DNA of 64,000 bases from NCBI RefSeq assembly GCF_000058485.1, contig NC_008278.1, positions 614,962 to 678,961 of the forward strand, given 5' to 3'. The position numbers and the translations under genes were made by a program. Origin of the DNA: Frankia alni ACN14a (GTDB taxonomy: Bacteria; Actinomycetota; Actinomycetes; Frankiales; Frankiaceae). Under the pieces are notes generated by a model, which saw nothing but the letters and a program-made list of their open reading frames with translations, searched no databases and had not been told where the DNA came from. Each line of letters starts with the position of its first letter. The first letter of the stretch is position 1. Below are positions 40,378-49,937 of this stretch, piece by piece.

Positions 40378-42744
40378 ATGGTTCTCGCCGCCGACGCCGT
40401 CGACCTCGCTCGTGCCCAGACGGCGTTCTCCCTCGCGTTCCACATCTGCTTCGCCGTGTTCGGTGTCGGTTTGCCATGGCTGCTGATCTACACCGAGCGA
40501 CGTTGGCTCAAGACCGGCGATCCGGTCTGGCTGGCGCTGACGAAGAAGTGGTCGCGTGCCTTCGCCGTTCTCTTCGCGGTGGGGGCCGTCTCGGGAACAG
40601 TGTTGTCGTTCGAGTTCGGGCTGCTCTGGCCCGCGTTCATGTCCAAATACGGGGGCGCCCTCGGGCTGTCGTTCACCATGGAGGGCTTTGCGTTCTTCAC
40701 CGAGGCGATCTTCGTCGGCATGTACCTGTACGGCTGGAAGCGCCTCTCGCCGCGGGCCCACTGGCTGACGCTGTGGCCGATCGCGATCTCCGGCACCCTG
40801 TCGACGCTGTTCATCATCACGGTCAACGCCTGGATGAACGTGCCGCGCGGGATCGTGGAGCAGAACGGCAAGCTCCTCGAGGCCAAGCCGTACGCCCCGT
40901 TCATCAGCCCCGGTACTCCGCCGCAGCTCGTCCACATGCTGCTCGCGGCGCTGATGTGTGCGGGCGGCGTGGTCGCCGCCATCTACGCGGTGGGCATGCT
41001 GCGCGGCCGGCGCGACACCTACCACCAGCGCGGCCTGAAGATCGGGCTCGCGGTCGTGCTGGCCTGCGCGCCCCTGCAGCTCATCGTCGGGGACTGGGCG
41101 GCCCGCGTCGCCGGCGCCAACCAGCCGTTCAAGCTCGCGGCGATGGAGGGTCTGTACCACACCGGGTCGCATGCCCCCTTCGCCCTCGGCGGGATCTACG
41201 ACAACAAGACCGGCGAGATCCGCTACGGCCTGGAGATCCCCGGCGGCCTGTCCCTGCTCGAGGGCTTCAGCACCGGTCACGTGATCAAGGGCCTGGACGG
41301 TGCGCCGCCGGACGAGCGACCGAACGGCACGCTCGTGCACGGTGCGTTCACCACGATGGTCGGGGCGGGTTCCGCCCTGATCGGCCTGTCGTTGATCACG
41401 GGGTTCGTCGTCCTGCGGCGGCGCCGTCGCGGGGAGCGCCCGCTGCTACCCACCAGCAGGCCGTGGCTGATCGCCGCGGCGTGCACCGGGCCGGCGGCGA
41501 TGCTGGCGATGCTCACCGGCTGGGAGGTCACCGAGGGCGGCCGCCAGCCGTGGATCGTCGGCGACCACATGCGGGTCGTCGAGGGCGTCACCGGCGGCGA
41601 CGCGGTCGCGCCGATGTTCGCGGGCACCCTGGTGCTGTACCTCGGGCTCGCCGGCGCCCTGCTGCTCATCCTGCGGAAGATGGCCACCGGCGGCCCCAGC
41701 GGCGAGCAGCTTCGTCCCGGCCAGCCCGCCGGCCCCTCGGCCCCCACCGCCCCCCGGCCGCGCGACGGCGGGTCCGGGTCCGGCAGCGGCGGCTCGGGCC
41801 CGGCCGGCTCCGGACCGGAGCAGGGCAGCGGCGGCGACGAGTCCGGCTCGAAGGAGTCCGTCCCCGCCGCGCGGTACATCCCTGCGGCCAGGGGAGTGCC
41901 GGCTGCCACAGGGGCGCCGGCCGCTTCAGGAGTGCCGGCTGCCACAGGAGTACCGGCCGCCAGGTCCCTCCCTGCCGCCAGGTCCCTCCCTGCCGCCGAG
42001 TCCTTCCCTGCCGCCGAGTCCGTCCCCGCGGTCCGGTACGTCCCGGCCGCCAGGTCCTTCCCCGCGGCGGAGTCCGTGCCCGCGGTCCGGTACGTTCCGG
42101 CCGCCACGTTCGCCCCCGCCGCCCGGCATGTGCCGGCCGCCGCGTATGACCCGGCCGCCGAGCCGGTCGCCTGGTACACGACCCGGACGGATCTGCTCTC
42201 CGAGCGCGACCAGACGGGCCTGCCGGTGGCGGTGCTCCTCCCCGGCCGCCTCCCCGTGACCCCCGCCGGCGCACCCGCTCCCGCCGGCGGCAGCATGGTC
42301 ACCGGGATCGGCAACCCGTCCGAGGGATCCGACCCCGCCAAGGGGCCGGATCCCTCCAGGGGGACCGAGCCGTCCACCGGGTCCGAACCGCCGACCGAAA
42401 CCGAGCCGGCCACCGAGGCCGATCCGCTGGCAGGCGCCGACCCCGGCATGGACCCGAGCCGCAACCCGGCACCGACGATCAGCCCGCGGCCGGACGGCGC
42501 CGAGCCGTCCGCGACGCCCACGACGCCGGCTCCCACGTCGCCCACCATCCCGCGGCCCCGGCCCGAGCCGCACCCCACCGGATCCTTCGGGGGCGGACGG
42601 CCCGCGGCGTCGAACCGGCGTGGCGCGCCCGGCTGGCACGGCCTGCTGGGCCGGCGCTCCGCCGGGGGCCGACACGCCACCACCCGCCGTCCCGACACCG
42701 GCACGCGCACCGCCGGCCGCACCGACCGGGGAGAGACCCGATGA
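40378..42744 (+). CDS. cydA: Cytochrome bd oxidase subunit I with ~350-residue C-terminal extension
   Basis: 788 residues; the enzyme part ends near residue 438, close to the normal 450-500. Seen: ARAQTAFSLAFHICFAVFGV with the heme b595 His (about residue 22), LSFEFGLLWPAFM, GFAFFTEAIFVGMYLYGW, PQLVHMLLAALMCAGG with a heme His, and GWEVTEGGRQPW; the Q-loop is short. It reduces oxygen to water with quinol in the cytoplasmic membrane. Beyond the last helix comes a Pro/Ala/Ser/Thr-rich tail that includes sixteen six-residue PAA-type repeats. The ATG at 40378, with AAGGAG nine bases upstream, is preferred over a GTG at 40372. The stop overlaps the cydB start. Confidence 0.93.
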   Translation: MVLAADAVDLARAQTAFSLAFHICFAVFGVGLPWLLIYTERRWLKTGDPVWLALTKKWSRAFAVLFAVGAVSGTVLSFEFGLLWPAFMSKYGGALGLSFTMEGFAFFTEAIFVGMYLYGWKRLSPRAHWLTLWPIAISGTLSTLFIITVNAWMNVPRGIVEQNGKLLEAKPYAPFISPGTPPQLVHMLLAALMCAGGVVAAIYAVGMLRGRRDTYHQRGLKIGLAVVLACAPLQLIVGDWAARVAGANQPFKLAAMEGLYHTGSHAPFALGGIYDNKTGEIRYGLEIPGGLSLLEGFSTGHVIKGLDGAPPDERPNGTLVHGAFTTMVGAGSALIGLSLITGFVVLRRRRRGERPLLPTSRPWLIAAACTGPAAMLAMLTGWEVTEGGRQPWIVGDHMRVVEGVTGGDAVAPMFAGTLVLYLGLAGALLLILRKMATGGPSGEQLRPGQPAGPSAPTAPRPRDGGSGSGSGGSGPAGSGPEQGSGGDESGSKESVPAARYIPAARGVPAATGAPAASGVPAATGVPAARSLPAARSLPAAESFPAAESVPAVRYVPAARSFPAAESVPAVRYVPAATFAPAARHVPAAAYDPAAEPVAWYTTRTDLLSERDQTGLPVAVLLPGRLPVTPAGAPAPAGGSMVTGIGNPSEGSDPAKGPDPSRGTEPSTGSEPPTETEPATEADPLAGADPGMDPSRNPAPTISPRPDGAEPSATPTTPAPTSPTIPRPRPEPHPTGSFGGGRPAASNRRGAPGWHGLLGRRSAGGRHATTRRPDTGTRTAGRTDRGETR
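41866..42153 (+). repeat. 18-bp tandem repeat, sixteen units, coding
   Basis: Sixteen in-register 18-bp units (for example GCCGCCAGGTCCCTCCCT, twice in a row) encode a PAA-x-x-x repeat in the CydA tail. Units vary but stay exactly 18 bp. Larger blocks such as GCGGTCCGGTACGTCCCG recur 54 bp apart, showing that multi-unit blocks were duplicated. Confidence 0.93.
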
Positions 42745-43733
42745 CCTCCGCCGACCTGCTCCTCGTCGTCATGGTGATCGGCCTGACCGCCTACGCGCTG
42801 CTCGGCGGCGCGGACTTCGGCGGCGGCGTGTGGGACCTGCTCGCCCGAGGACGGGACGCGCGGGCCCAGCGCAAGCTGATCTCGAACGCGATCGGGCCGG
42901 TGTGGGAGGCCAACCACGTCTGGCTCGTGTTCATCGTCGTCGCCCTGTTCAGCGGGTTCCCGCCCGCCTACGGGGTGGTCGGCTCCTCGCTGGAGGTGCC
43001 GCTGTCGGCCGCGCTGATCGGCATCGTGCTGCGCGGCGCGGCCTACGTCTACCGCGCCTACGGCGCCGGCGCGGCGGGGCCCGACCACTGGTGGGGGCAC
43101 GTCTTCGCGGTGTCGTCCACGATCACCCCGTTCGCGCTCGGGGTGGCCGGGGCGGCGCTGGCCACCGGGGACATGTCGGCCGACGACCCGTTCGCGCCGG
43201 TCCGCAGCTCGTTCGGCCTCGTCTGCGGGCTGTTCGCGGTCGCCGCGACGGCCTTCCTCGCCGCCGTGTACCTGTGCAAGGACGCGGCGGCCTCGCCGGC
43301 CACCGAGCACCTGGTGGCCGACTTCCGCCGCCGCGCCGTCGGCGGGGCCGTGGTCTGCGGCATCCTCGCGCTGGTCCTGCTGCCGCTGTTCTGGGACCAG
43401 GCCCCCGTGGTCGCGCACCGGTTCCGTGATCGTTCGATGCTGCTGGTGGTGCTCTCCGCGGTCGGTGGGATCGGCTCCCTGGTCGCGCTGGCGCGCAACC
43501 AGTTCGTCGCCGCCCGGCTGGCGGCGGGTCTCGCGGTCGCCGCGATGCTCTGGGGCTGGGCGGTCGCCCAGTACCCCGACCTGATCGTGGGGCAGGTGAC
43601 GGTCGACGACGCCGCGGCGCCGGCGACCAACATCCACGCGATGCTCTACACCGTCGGCGGCGGCCTCCTGCTGATCACGCCGCCGCTGGTCGTGCTGTAC
43701 CGGCTGTTCACCCGGCCCGAGCCGGTGGACTGA
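42741..43733 (+). CDS. cydB: Cytochrome bd oxidase subunit II
   Basis: 330 residues, start ATG overlapping the cydA stop as ATGA. Family segments: MTSADLLLVVMVIGLTAYAL, then LLGGADFGGGVWDLLARG, IGPVWEANHVWLVFIVVALF and a later AVYLCKDA. About eight to nine membrane helices. It forms the oxidase with CydA. No cydC/cydD export genes are in the window. A strong hairpin terminator follows. Confidence 0.95.
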   Translation: MTSADLLLVVMVIGLTAYALLGGADFGGGVWDLLARGRDARAQRKLISNAIGPVWEANHVWLVFIVVALFSGFPPAYGVVGSSLEVPLSAALIGIVLRGAAYVYRAYGAGAAGPDHWWGHVFAVSSTITPFALGVAGAALATGDMSADDPFAPVRSSFGLVCGLFAVAATAFLAAVYLCKDAAASPATEHLVADFRRRAVGGAVVCGILALVLLPLFWDQAPVVAHRFRDRSMLLVVLSAVGGIGSLVALARNQFVAARLAAGLAVAAMLWGWAVAQYPDLIVGQVTVDDAAAPATNIHAMLYTVGGGLLLITPPLVVLYRLFTRPEPVD

Positions 43734-43757
43734 CCGGCCGACCCGATCCGCGGCCCT

Positions 43758-43794
43758 GGATCGGCCCGGCGGTGCGTCGCCGCCGGGCCGATCC
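43758..43794 (+). terminator. Rho-independent-like hairpin after cydAB
   Basis: Perfect 15-bp stem (43758-43772 with 43780-43794), 7-base loop, starting 25 bp after the cydB stop. No T-run. The strength of the stem and its location support transcription termination. Confidence 0.8.
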
Positions 43795-43833
43795 GTGGTC
43801 GGGCCGCCCATTGCGGTGGGCTACGGTCGACCG

Positions 43834-44631
43834 GTGACGGATGCCCCGCCGGCGGCGCCGGTCACGGCCGAACCGCTCACCCGGCGGGTTCTGGCCGCCG
43901 AGGTCTGGCTCGTGCTCGGGGTCTCCTTCGCCGCCTCCGCGCTCTACGCGCTCATCCGCTACGTGGGCGTGCTCACCCGGCCGGGACCGGTCCGTTCCCA
44001 GGTCGCCCGGTTGAACACCTCGGCCGCGCCGGGCCGCCCGTGGCTCGACCTCGCCCTGCAACTGGCCGACGTCGCCACCGGCGTGGTGCCCGTGCTGCTG
44101 GCCGTGCACCTGCTGGCCCGCCACGGCGGCGGGCGGCGCGTAATCGGCCTCGACGGCCGGCGACCCGGCCCGGACCTCGCCCAGGGCGCCCTGCTCGCCG
44201 CCGGGATCGGCGGCCTCGGCCTCGGCTTCTACCTGCTGGCCTGGCACAGCGGCGCCAACCTCACCGTCGCGCCGTCGAGCCTGCCCGACGTGTGGTGGCG
44301 GGTGCCGGTCCTCGTGCTGAGCGCCTGCCAGAACGGCCTCGCCGAGGAGGTCATCGTCACCGGCTACCTGCTGGTGCGGCTGCGTGAGCTCGGGGTCACG
44401 CCGGGGCGGGCGCTGGCCACCAGCGCGCTGCTGCGCGGTTCCTACCACCTGTACCAGGGCCTGGGCGGGTTCGCCGGCAACCTCGCGATGGGCCTGCTGT
44501 TCGCCCGGCTGTTCCAGCGCAACGGCCGGGTGCTGCCGCTGGTGATCGCCCACTCGCTCATCGACACGGTGGCGTTCGTCGGCTATGTGCTCCTGGTCGG
44601 GAAGGTCTCCTGGATTCCCGCTCCGCGCTAA
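43834..44631 (+). CDS. CPBP-family intramembrane protease-like protein
   Basis: 265 residues with about seven to eight hydrophobic stretches. CPBP motifs: NGLAEEVIVTGYLLVRLREL (paired Glu, but Thr where many members have Arg), SYHLYQGLGGFAGNLAMGLL and VLPLVIAHSLIDT (His). The family (Rce1-like) includes prenyl-protein proteases and many bacterial members of unknown role in the membrane. GTG at 43834 (VTDAPPAAP) chosen; an earlier in-frame start at 43795 overlaps the cydAB terminator stem. It stands alone. Confidence 0.82.
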   Translation: MTDAPPAAPVTAEPLTRRVLAAEVWLVLGVSFAASALYALIRYVGVLTRPGPVRSQVARLNTSAAPGRPWLDLALQLADVATGVVPVLLAVHLLARHGGGRRVIGLDGRRPGPDLAQGALLAAGIGGLGLGFYLLAWHSGANLTVAPSSLPDVWWRVPVLVLSACQNGLAEEVIVTGYLLVRLRELGVTPGRALATSALLRGSYHLYQGLGGFAGNLAMGLLFARLFQRNGRVLPLVIAHSLIDTVAFVGYVLLVGKVSWIPAPR

Positions 44632-44822
44632 GGTTAACGGCAGGGAAACACAAGTCGTCCATCAGGTGTCCGACGCTGTCCTTCCCGGCACTCCGACGGA
44701 CCATCGGACAACGACGAGGGGCTGGGCAGGGGCTGCCTGGGTGCGCCATGCCCGCGATGTGGGGCGCGTGACGGTGTAAGGCGAAGAGTCGCCATGGGAG
44801 AACAACGAGGAGGGCGGGGCGG

Positions 44823-46391
44823 ATGGCCACCGGGGCCCGTGAGATAGAACGCAAGTACGCCGTCGAGCCGACCTTCGTGCTGCCGAAGCTGGGCGGACTG
44901 CCCGGGGTCGCGACCGCGCGGACCCGCCGCGCCGTCAGCCTCGAGGCCGTGTACTTCGACACCGACGACCTGCGCCTCGCCCGTAACCGGATCACGTTGC
45001 GCCGGCGCACCGGCGGCTCCGACGCCGGCTGGCACCTGAAGCTGCCGGTCCGCGTCGGCGAGCGCGACGAGCTGCGGCTCCCGCTCGACGCCGCCGACGG
45101 CGTGGTCGACGTGGCCGCGGGCGCGCGGCACACCCCGCCGGCGGAGTTCGTCGACCTGGTGACGGTGCACCTGCGCGGCGGCGAGCTGCGTCCGGTCGCC
45201 CGGCTGCGCACCCTGCGCACCGCCCGGCGGCTGCGCGACGCCGCCGGCGTCGACCTGGCCGAGGTGGTCGACGACCAGGTCTCCGCCCAGACGCTCGGCG
45301 AGGCGACGGTCGTGAGCACCTGGCGGGAGATCGAGGTCGAACTCGTCGACGGCAAGCGCGGCCTGCTCGACGACGTCGGCGAGCTGCTGCTTTCGGCCGG
45401 CGCGGTCGCGGCGACGGACTCCTCGAAGCTGGGCCGGCTGCTCGGGCCCGCGCTCGCCGCCGGTCCGGGGCCGGACGTGCCCCCGCTGCCGCGCCGCCCG
45501 CGCCGGCGGGCCCCGGCGGGCGACGTCGTGCGCGCCTACCTCATCGAGCAGGTCCGCGCCCTGCTCGCCGCCGACCCGCGGGTGCGGCTCGACGAGCCCG
45601 AGGCCGTCCACCGGATGCGGGTGGCCTGCCGGCGGGCCCGCAGCACGCTGCGGACCTTCGCGCCGCTGTTCCCGGCCGACACGGTGACGCTGCTCGACGG
45701 GGAGCTGCGCGACCTGGCCGGCGCGCTGTCCGGCGCCCGCGACGCCGAGGTGCAGATCGCCTACTTCGACGGCCGGCTGGCCGAGCTGCCCGCGGACCTG
45801 GTCGCCGGGCCGGTGCACGAGACGGTCAGCGCCCACCTGTCCACCGGGATGGCCGCCGCCCGCGACGAGGCGCTGGCGATGCTGCGCAGCGACCGGTACT
45901 TCGCCCTCGTCGCGAGCCTGCTCACCCTGGTCCGCGCCCCGCTGACCGGCGCGGCACGGCGCCCGGCCGGCAAGGTCCTGCCCGACCTCGTCCGCCGCGC
46001 CGACCGGCGGCTGGCCAAGAAGGTGACCGCCGCCGCCGGGCTCCCCGTCGGCCACGACCGGGACGAGCTGCTGCACTCCGCGCGCAAGCAGGCCAAGCGG
46101 CTGCGTTACGCCGTCGAGGCGGTGACCCCGCTGTACGGCCAGGACGCGACGGCACTCGTCGGCCAGGCGGAGCGGGCGCAGGAGCTGCTCGGCACCCATC
46201 AGGACGCCACCGTCGCGCGAGACCTCCTGCGCGGGTGGGGCGCCGCCGCCCAGGCCCAGGGCGAGTCCACCGCGTTCACGCTGGGGGTCCTGCTCGGGCT
46301 GGAGGAGTGCCGCGGGCGGCTGGCCGAGCGGGACTTCTTCGACGCCTGGCCCCGGATCTCCGCCGCGAAGTACCGCCGCTGGCTCGCCTGA
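44823..46391 (+). CDS. CYTH and CHAD domain protein
   Basis: 522 residues. N-terminal CYTH domain (~1-210): EIERKYAV, the family's phosphate/metal-binding signature, with YFDTDDLRLARNRITLRRR and GWHLKLPVRVGERDELRL. C-terminal CHAD domain (~235-520): conserved His/Arg helices AVHRMRVACRRARSTLRTF and ELLHSARKQAKRLRYAVEAV, thought to bind polyphosphate. Such fusions may process or bind inorganic polyphosphate or triphosphate. GAGGAGGG nine bases before the ATG sets the start. No operon partner. Confidence 0.92.
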   Translation: MATGAREIERKYAVEPTFVLPKLGGLPGVATARTRRAVSLEAVYFDTDDLRLARNRITLRRRTGGSDAGWHLKLPVRVGERDELRLPLDAADGVVDVAAGARHTPPAEFVDLVTVHLRGGELRPVARLRTLRTARRLRDAAGVDLAEVVDDQVSAQTLGEATVVSTWREIEVELVDGKRGLLDDVGELLLSAGAVAATDSSKLGRLLGPALAAGPGPDVPPLPRRPRRRAPAGDVVRAYLIEQVRALLAADPRVRLDEPEAVHRMRVACRRARSTLRTFAPLFPADTVTLLDGELRDLAGALSGARDAEVQIAYFDGRLAELPADLVAGPVHETVSAHLSTGMAAARDEALAMLRSDRYFALVASLLTLVRAPLTGAARRPAGKVLPDLVRRADRRLAKKVTAAAGLPVGHDRDELLHSARKQAKRLRYAVEAVTPLYGQDATALVGQAERAQELLGTHQDATVARDLLRGWGAAAQAQGESTAFTLGVLLGLEECRGRLAERDFFDAWPRISAAKYRRWLA

Positions 46392-46532
46392 GCAGCCGCG
46401 GTGCCCGTGGCGCCCGGTAACTCTGGGCGTAGGCAGTGCCGGGGGCGTCGGCAGCATCAGGGCGTCGGACGGGCGGGGGCGGGTAGCCTCCGGTCGACCC
46501 CGCCTTCGTCCCGGTGCCGCAGGAGGCTCGCG

Positions 46533-47561
46533 ATGACCACCTCGACCACGCTTCCGACGACGCCGCTGGGCCCGACGGGCATGGAGATCACCCGGGTGGG
46601 CTTCGGTGCCTGGGCGATCGGCGGAGCGGGCTGGGCCTTCGGCTGGGGCGCCCAGGACGACGCCGAGGCGGTCGCGGCGATCCGCCACGCGGTCGCGGCG
46701 GGGATCAACTGGATCGACACCGCCGCCGTCTACGGGCTCGGGCACTCCGAGGAGCTCGTCGCCCGGGCGCTCGCCGACCTCCCCGCGGCCGAGCGACCCT
46801 ACGTGTTCACCAAGTGCGGTCTGGTCTGGGACGACGCCGACCGGAGCGTCCCGCCGGCCCGGGTGGGCGCCCCGGCCTCGATCCGGACCGAGGTCGACGC
46901 CTCGCTGCGCCGGCTCGGCGTCGACCGCATCGACCTGTATCAGCTGCACTGGCCGCCGCAGGACGGCACGCCGATCGCCGACGCCGTCGGGACGCTGCAC
47001 GAGCTGCGGGCCGCCGGCAAGATCCGTTCGGTGGGCGTGTCCAACTTCTCCGTCGACCAGCTCGAGCAGGCCGCGGCGGCCGGCGGGGTGGACGTGCTGC
47101 AGCCGCCCTTCTCCCTGATCGACCGGGCCGTCGCCGGTGAGATCCTGCCGTATGCGGCCGCCCACGGCATCGGCACGATCGTCTACAGCCCGATGCAGTC
47201 CGGGTTGCTCTCCGGGCGTTGGAGCGCGACGCGGACCGCCGAGCTGCCGGCCGACGACTGGCGGCGCGGGGCCCCCGAGTTCAACCCGCCGGCCCTGGCG
47301 CGCAACCTCGCCCTCGTCGAGGTGCTCGCGGAGGTGGCCCGCCGGCACGCGACCACGGTCGCCGCCGTCGCGGTCGCCTGGACCCTGGCCTCCCCCGGGG
47401 TGAGCGGCGCCATCGTCGGAGCCCGCCGCCCGGACCAGCTCGACGGCTGGTTGCCGGCCGGCTCGCTGACCCTCACCGGCGCCGATCTCGCCGAGATCGC
47501 CGCGGCGGCCGAACGACTCTCCGCCGGCCGCGGTCCGTTGCACCCCGCCGGCGACGCGTAG
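46533..47561 (+). CDS. Aldo/keto reductase
   Basis: 342 residues. AKR barrel: GMEITRVGFGAWAIGGAGWA at the start, the catalytic region INWIDTAAVYGLGHSEELV (Asp, Tyr), YVFTKCGLVW with the catalytic Lys, DRIDLYQLHWP with the His, SVGVSNFSVDQLEQA, and the NADP-binding C-terminus AIVGARRPDQL. Reduces aldehydes or ketones with NADPH; substrate unknown. AGGAGG before ATG 46533 supports the start. Confidence 0.92.
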   Translation: MTTSTTLPTTPLGPTGMEITRVGFGAWAIGGAGWAFGWGAQDDAEAVAAIRHAVAAGINWIDTAAVYGLGHSEELVARALADLPAAERPYVFTKCGLVWDDADRSVPPARVGAPASIRTEVDASLRRLGVDRIDLYQLHWPPQDGTPIADAVGTLHELRAAGKIRSVGVSNFSVDQLEQAAAAGGVDVLQPPFSLIDRAVAGEILPYAAAHGIGTIVYSPMQSGLLSGRWSATRTAELPADDWRRGAPEFNPPALARNLALVEVLAEVARRHATTVAAVAVAWTLASPGVSGAIVGARRPDQLDGWLPAGSLTLTGADLAEIAAAAERLSAGRGPLHPAGDA

Positions 47562-47979
47562 CCGCGTGTGGGCCCGATTGTGGGCCGGGATGTGGTCCGG
47601 GTCGTGGTCGGATCGAAAGTCGCGGCGGTCACCCGTCCGAGTTGCCACGTCTGGGCCATCCATCGCGCGGTCGCCCCCGCACGCTGCCCACGCTGGGAAA
47701 TCCCTGTCAGCTCGACGGATTGCGGGACCGCCCGGGTGTACTAGCCCGTGGCCGGGCCGGCGGCGTTGTTCTGTTACCGGGGCATGAAGTGGACTTCCTT
47801 GCTCGGAGGACTCCCGCGAAGCCCTCCGTCCGTGTAGCGTCGTCCCTGGCCGGAGTTCGCCGGTTCGCGTCTCAACCGAGGCGCGGCGGAACAGCGCCAG
47901 GAACTCTTGTGGCTTCCTGGCGTTCGGTCCGGGGCCCGCGCGGTGCGGGTCCTGACTGCACCAGCAGGGAGAACGGCAC
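47562..47979. other. Upstream region of cold-shock gene
   Basis: About 420 bp without a gene. Cold-shock genes commonly have a long structured 5' leader, and the stretch 47760-47979 could serve as one, but I found no specific cold-box match. Confidence 0.4.
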
Positions 47980-48183
47980 GTGGCTCAGGGCACGGTGAAG
48001 TGGTTCAACTCGGAGAAGGGCTTCGGCTTCATCTCCGTGGACGGCGGCGGCTCCGACGTCTTCGTTCACTACAGCGCGATTCAGATGGACGGCTACAAGG
48101 CACTTGAGGAGGGCCAGCGGGTCGAGTTCCAGGTGACCCAGGGTCAGAAGGGTCCGCAGGCCGACGCCGTCCGCGTCGTCTGA
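47980..48183 (+). CDS. Cold-shock protein (CspA family)
   Basis: 67 residues, full length. RNA-binding motifs RNP1 KGFGFISV and RNP2 VFVHYSAI are intact, within [15 protein letters not shown] and the C-terminal [13 protein letters not shown]. Small OB-fold RNA/DNA chaperone that melts mRNA structure. GTG start with GGGAGA about ten bases upstream. A strong terminator follows 17 bp after the stop, so it is a single-gene unit. Confidence 0.96.
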   Translation: MAQGTVKWFNSEKGFGFISVDGGGSDVFVHYSAIQMDGYKALEEGQRVEFQVTQGQKGPQADAVRVV

Positions 48184-48200
48184 GCCACGAGAGACTTCAC

Positions 48201-48241
48201 GGTCAGCCCGCCCATCGGGTGCTCCGCTGGGCGGGCTGACC
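48201..48241 (+). terminator. Terminator after cold-shock gene
   Basis: Perfect 14-bp stem: GGTCAGCCCGCCCA (48201-48214) with its complement at 48228-48241, loop 13 bases. Confidence 0.85.
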
Positions 48242-48763
48242 GCTTCTCCGCGCCGTTCGTCACGTGGCGGAGTCGATTGCACGACTGCCCGATCGTGCCG
48301 GAGGGCTTCGTTTCCCCGGCCCGCTCGGGTGTGTCGCCTCGATCGGAGCCTCCTGCGGGACTGTACTCCAGAAGACGCCTTTCCCCCTGGCCAGGCGGGA
48401 ATGGAACGGTCTTCGATGTCCCACTGTCGAGGCCGGTTGATCCGCCTTCCGGCGGGTCGCCGCGCTTTTGCCGATCGGCGTGATTTCGGTGACGGATCGC
48501 CGCCGGGGCGATGGCTGTTCGTGCAAAGCCGGGTAAGCGCATCCCGTTCTCCGACCGCTCGTTCTCGGTCTCCCTTGTGGCTCCTCTCGGCGACCAAAGC
48601 TTAAAGGTTGCTGAGAAACGCAGGGAAAGCGAATGTGCGCGCTGCCGCGACCAGACCAATCACGGCTCGGCGCGGACGGCGTGCGGGTGCGTGACAGGCC
48701 GGCCGCGCCTGGGCGCCGGCCGGGCCCGCCGCACGCGAGCGTACGAACCGCCTCAGCGGGCCG
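48242..48763. other. Intergenic, nothing recognised
   Basis: About 520 bp between the csp terminator and the end of asd. GC is lower than average around 48590-48650. Open frames on both strands show no homology and no start signals. No RNA structure is recognised. Confidence 0.4.
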
Positions 48764-49861
48764 TCAGCCGGCTGCCGCCGCCTGCGCTGCCGGTGGCCCG
48801 GCGACGAGCAGTTCGGCGATCTGCAGCGTGTTCAGCGCCGCTCCCTTGCGCAGGTTGTCGCCGCAGAGAAACAGTGCGATCTCGTGCGGGTCGTCCGGCG
48901 ACTGCCGGATCCGTCCGACCCAGGTGGGATCGGTGCCCACCACGTCCGAAGGGGTGGGGAACTCGCCGGCGGACGGGTCGTCCACCACCGCGACCCCGGG
49001 GGCGGCGAGCAGCACCGCGCGGGCCTCGTCGCCGGTGACGGGCCGCGCGAAACGGGCGTGCACCGCGACGGCATGGGTGGTGATCACCGGCACCCGGACG
49101 CAGGTCGCCGACACTCGTAGGTCCGGCAGGCCCAGGATCTTGCGGGACTCGTTGCGGACCTTGAACTCCTCGGACGACCAGCCGCCGTCGCGCAGCGACC
49201 CGGCCCACGGCACGACGTTGAGGGCCAGCGGCGCGGGGAACGGGCCGAGGCCGTCCTCGCCGATCGCCTTGCGCACGTCACCGGCGGTCTGGCCGAGTTC
49301 CCGCGTCCCACCGACCGTGGCGAGCTGGTTGTAGAGGGTGTCGATGCCGGCCTGTCCGGCGCCGCTGGCGGCCTGGTAGGAGGCGGCGAACATCGACTCC
49401 AGACCGAAGGCCCGGTGCAGCGCGCCGAGCGCGACGATCATCGACAGGGTCGTGCAGTTCGGGTTGGCGATGATGCCCCGCGGGCGGGCGGCGAGCTGGT
49501 CGGCGTTGACCTCGGGGACGACGAGGGGGACGTCGTCGTCCATCCGGAAGGCGCCCGAGTTGTCGACCGCGACCGCGCCGCGCGCCGCCGCCACCGGCGC
49601 CCACTGCGCCGACACCTCGTCGGGCACGTCGAACACGGCGACGTCCACCCCGTCGAAGACCTCCGGCGAGAGCACCTGCACGGCGACGTCCGCGCCGCGC
49701 ACCCGCACGGTGCGCCCGGCCGAGCGGGCCGAGGCCACGGGCCGGATCTCCCCCCAGATGTCCGGACGCTCGGCGAGCATCGACAGCATCACCGTGCCGA
49801 CCGCGCCCGTAGCGCCCACCACCGCGAGCGTCGGCCGCCGGCCGGCCTCGTTGCCCGTCAT
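48764..49861 (-). CDS. asd: Aspartate-semialdehyde dehydrogenase
   Basis: 365 residues. Reduces aspartyl phosphate to aspartate semialdehyde with NADPH, the second step toward lysine, threonine, methionine and diaminopimelate. NADP motif LAVVGATGAVGTVMLSML, catalytic Cys in ANPNCTTLSM, substrate segment SYQAASGAGQAG and the His region RVPVITTHAVAVH. ATG 49861 has GGGAGGA upstream; a longer in-frame start was rejected. It lies 76 bp after lysC on the same strand, the usual aspartate-pathway operon. Confidence 0.96.
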   Translation of the reverse strand: MTGNEAGRRPTLAVVGATGAVGTVMLSMLAERPDIWGEIRPVASARSAGRTVRVRGADVAVQVLSPEVFDGVDVAVFDVPDEVSAQWAPVAAARGAVAVDNSGAFRMDDDVPLVVPEVNADQLAARPRGIIANPNCTTLSMIVALGALHRAFGLESMFAASYQAASGAGQAGIDTLYNQLATVGGTRELGQTAGDVRKAIGEDGLGPFPAPLALNVVPWAGSLRDGGWSSEEFKVRNESRKILGLPDLRVSATCVRVPVITTHAVAVHARFARPVTGDEARAVLLAAPGVAVVDDPSAGEFPTPSDVVGTDPTWVGRIRQSPDDPHEIALFLCGDNLRKGAALNTLQIAELLVAGPPAAQAAAAG

Positions 49862-49937
49862 GCCCCATCCTCCCGATGACCCGTGATCAGTGCCGTGCCG
49901 TCCGCGATCGTCGCCACGGCGCGCGTGACCGGTGTTC

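Noticed and set aside
44634-47663. A 1009-codon open frame on the minus strand across the CPBP, CYTH-CHAD and aldo-keto genes
   Set aside because: It is an antisense shadow of high-GC coding sequence: composition is Arg/Gly/Pro/Asp-rich, there is no family resemblance, and the plus-strand genes have clear catalytic motifs.
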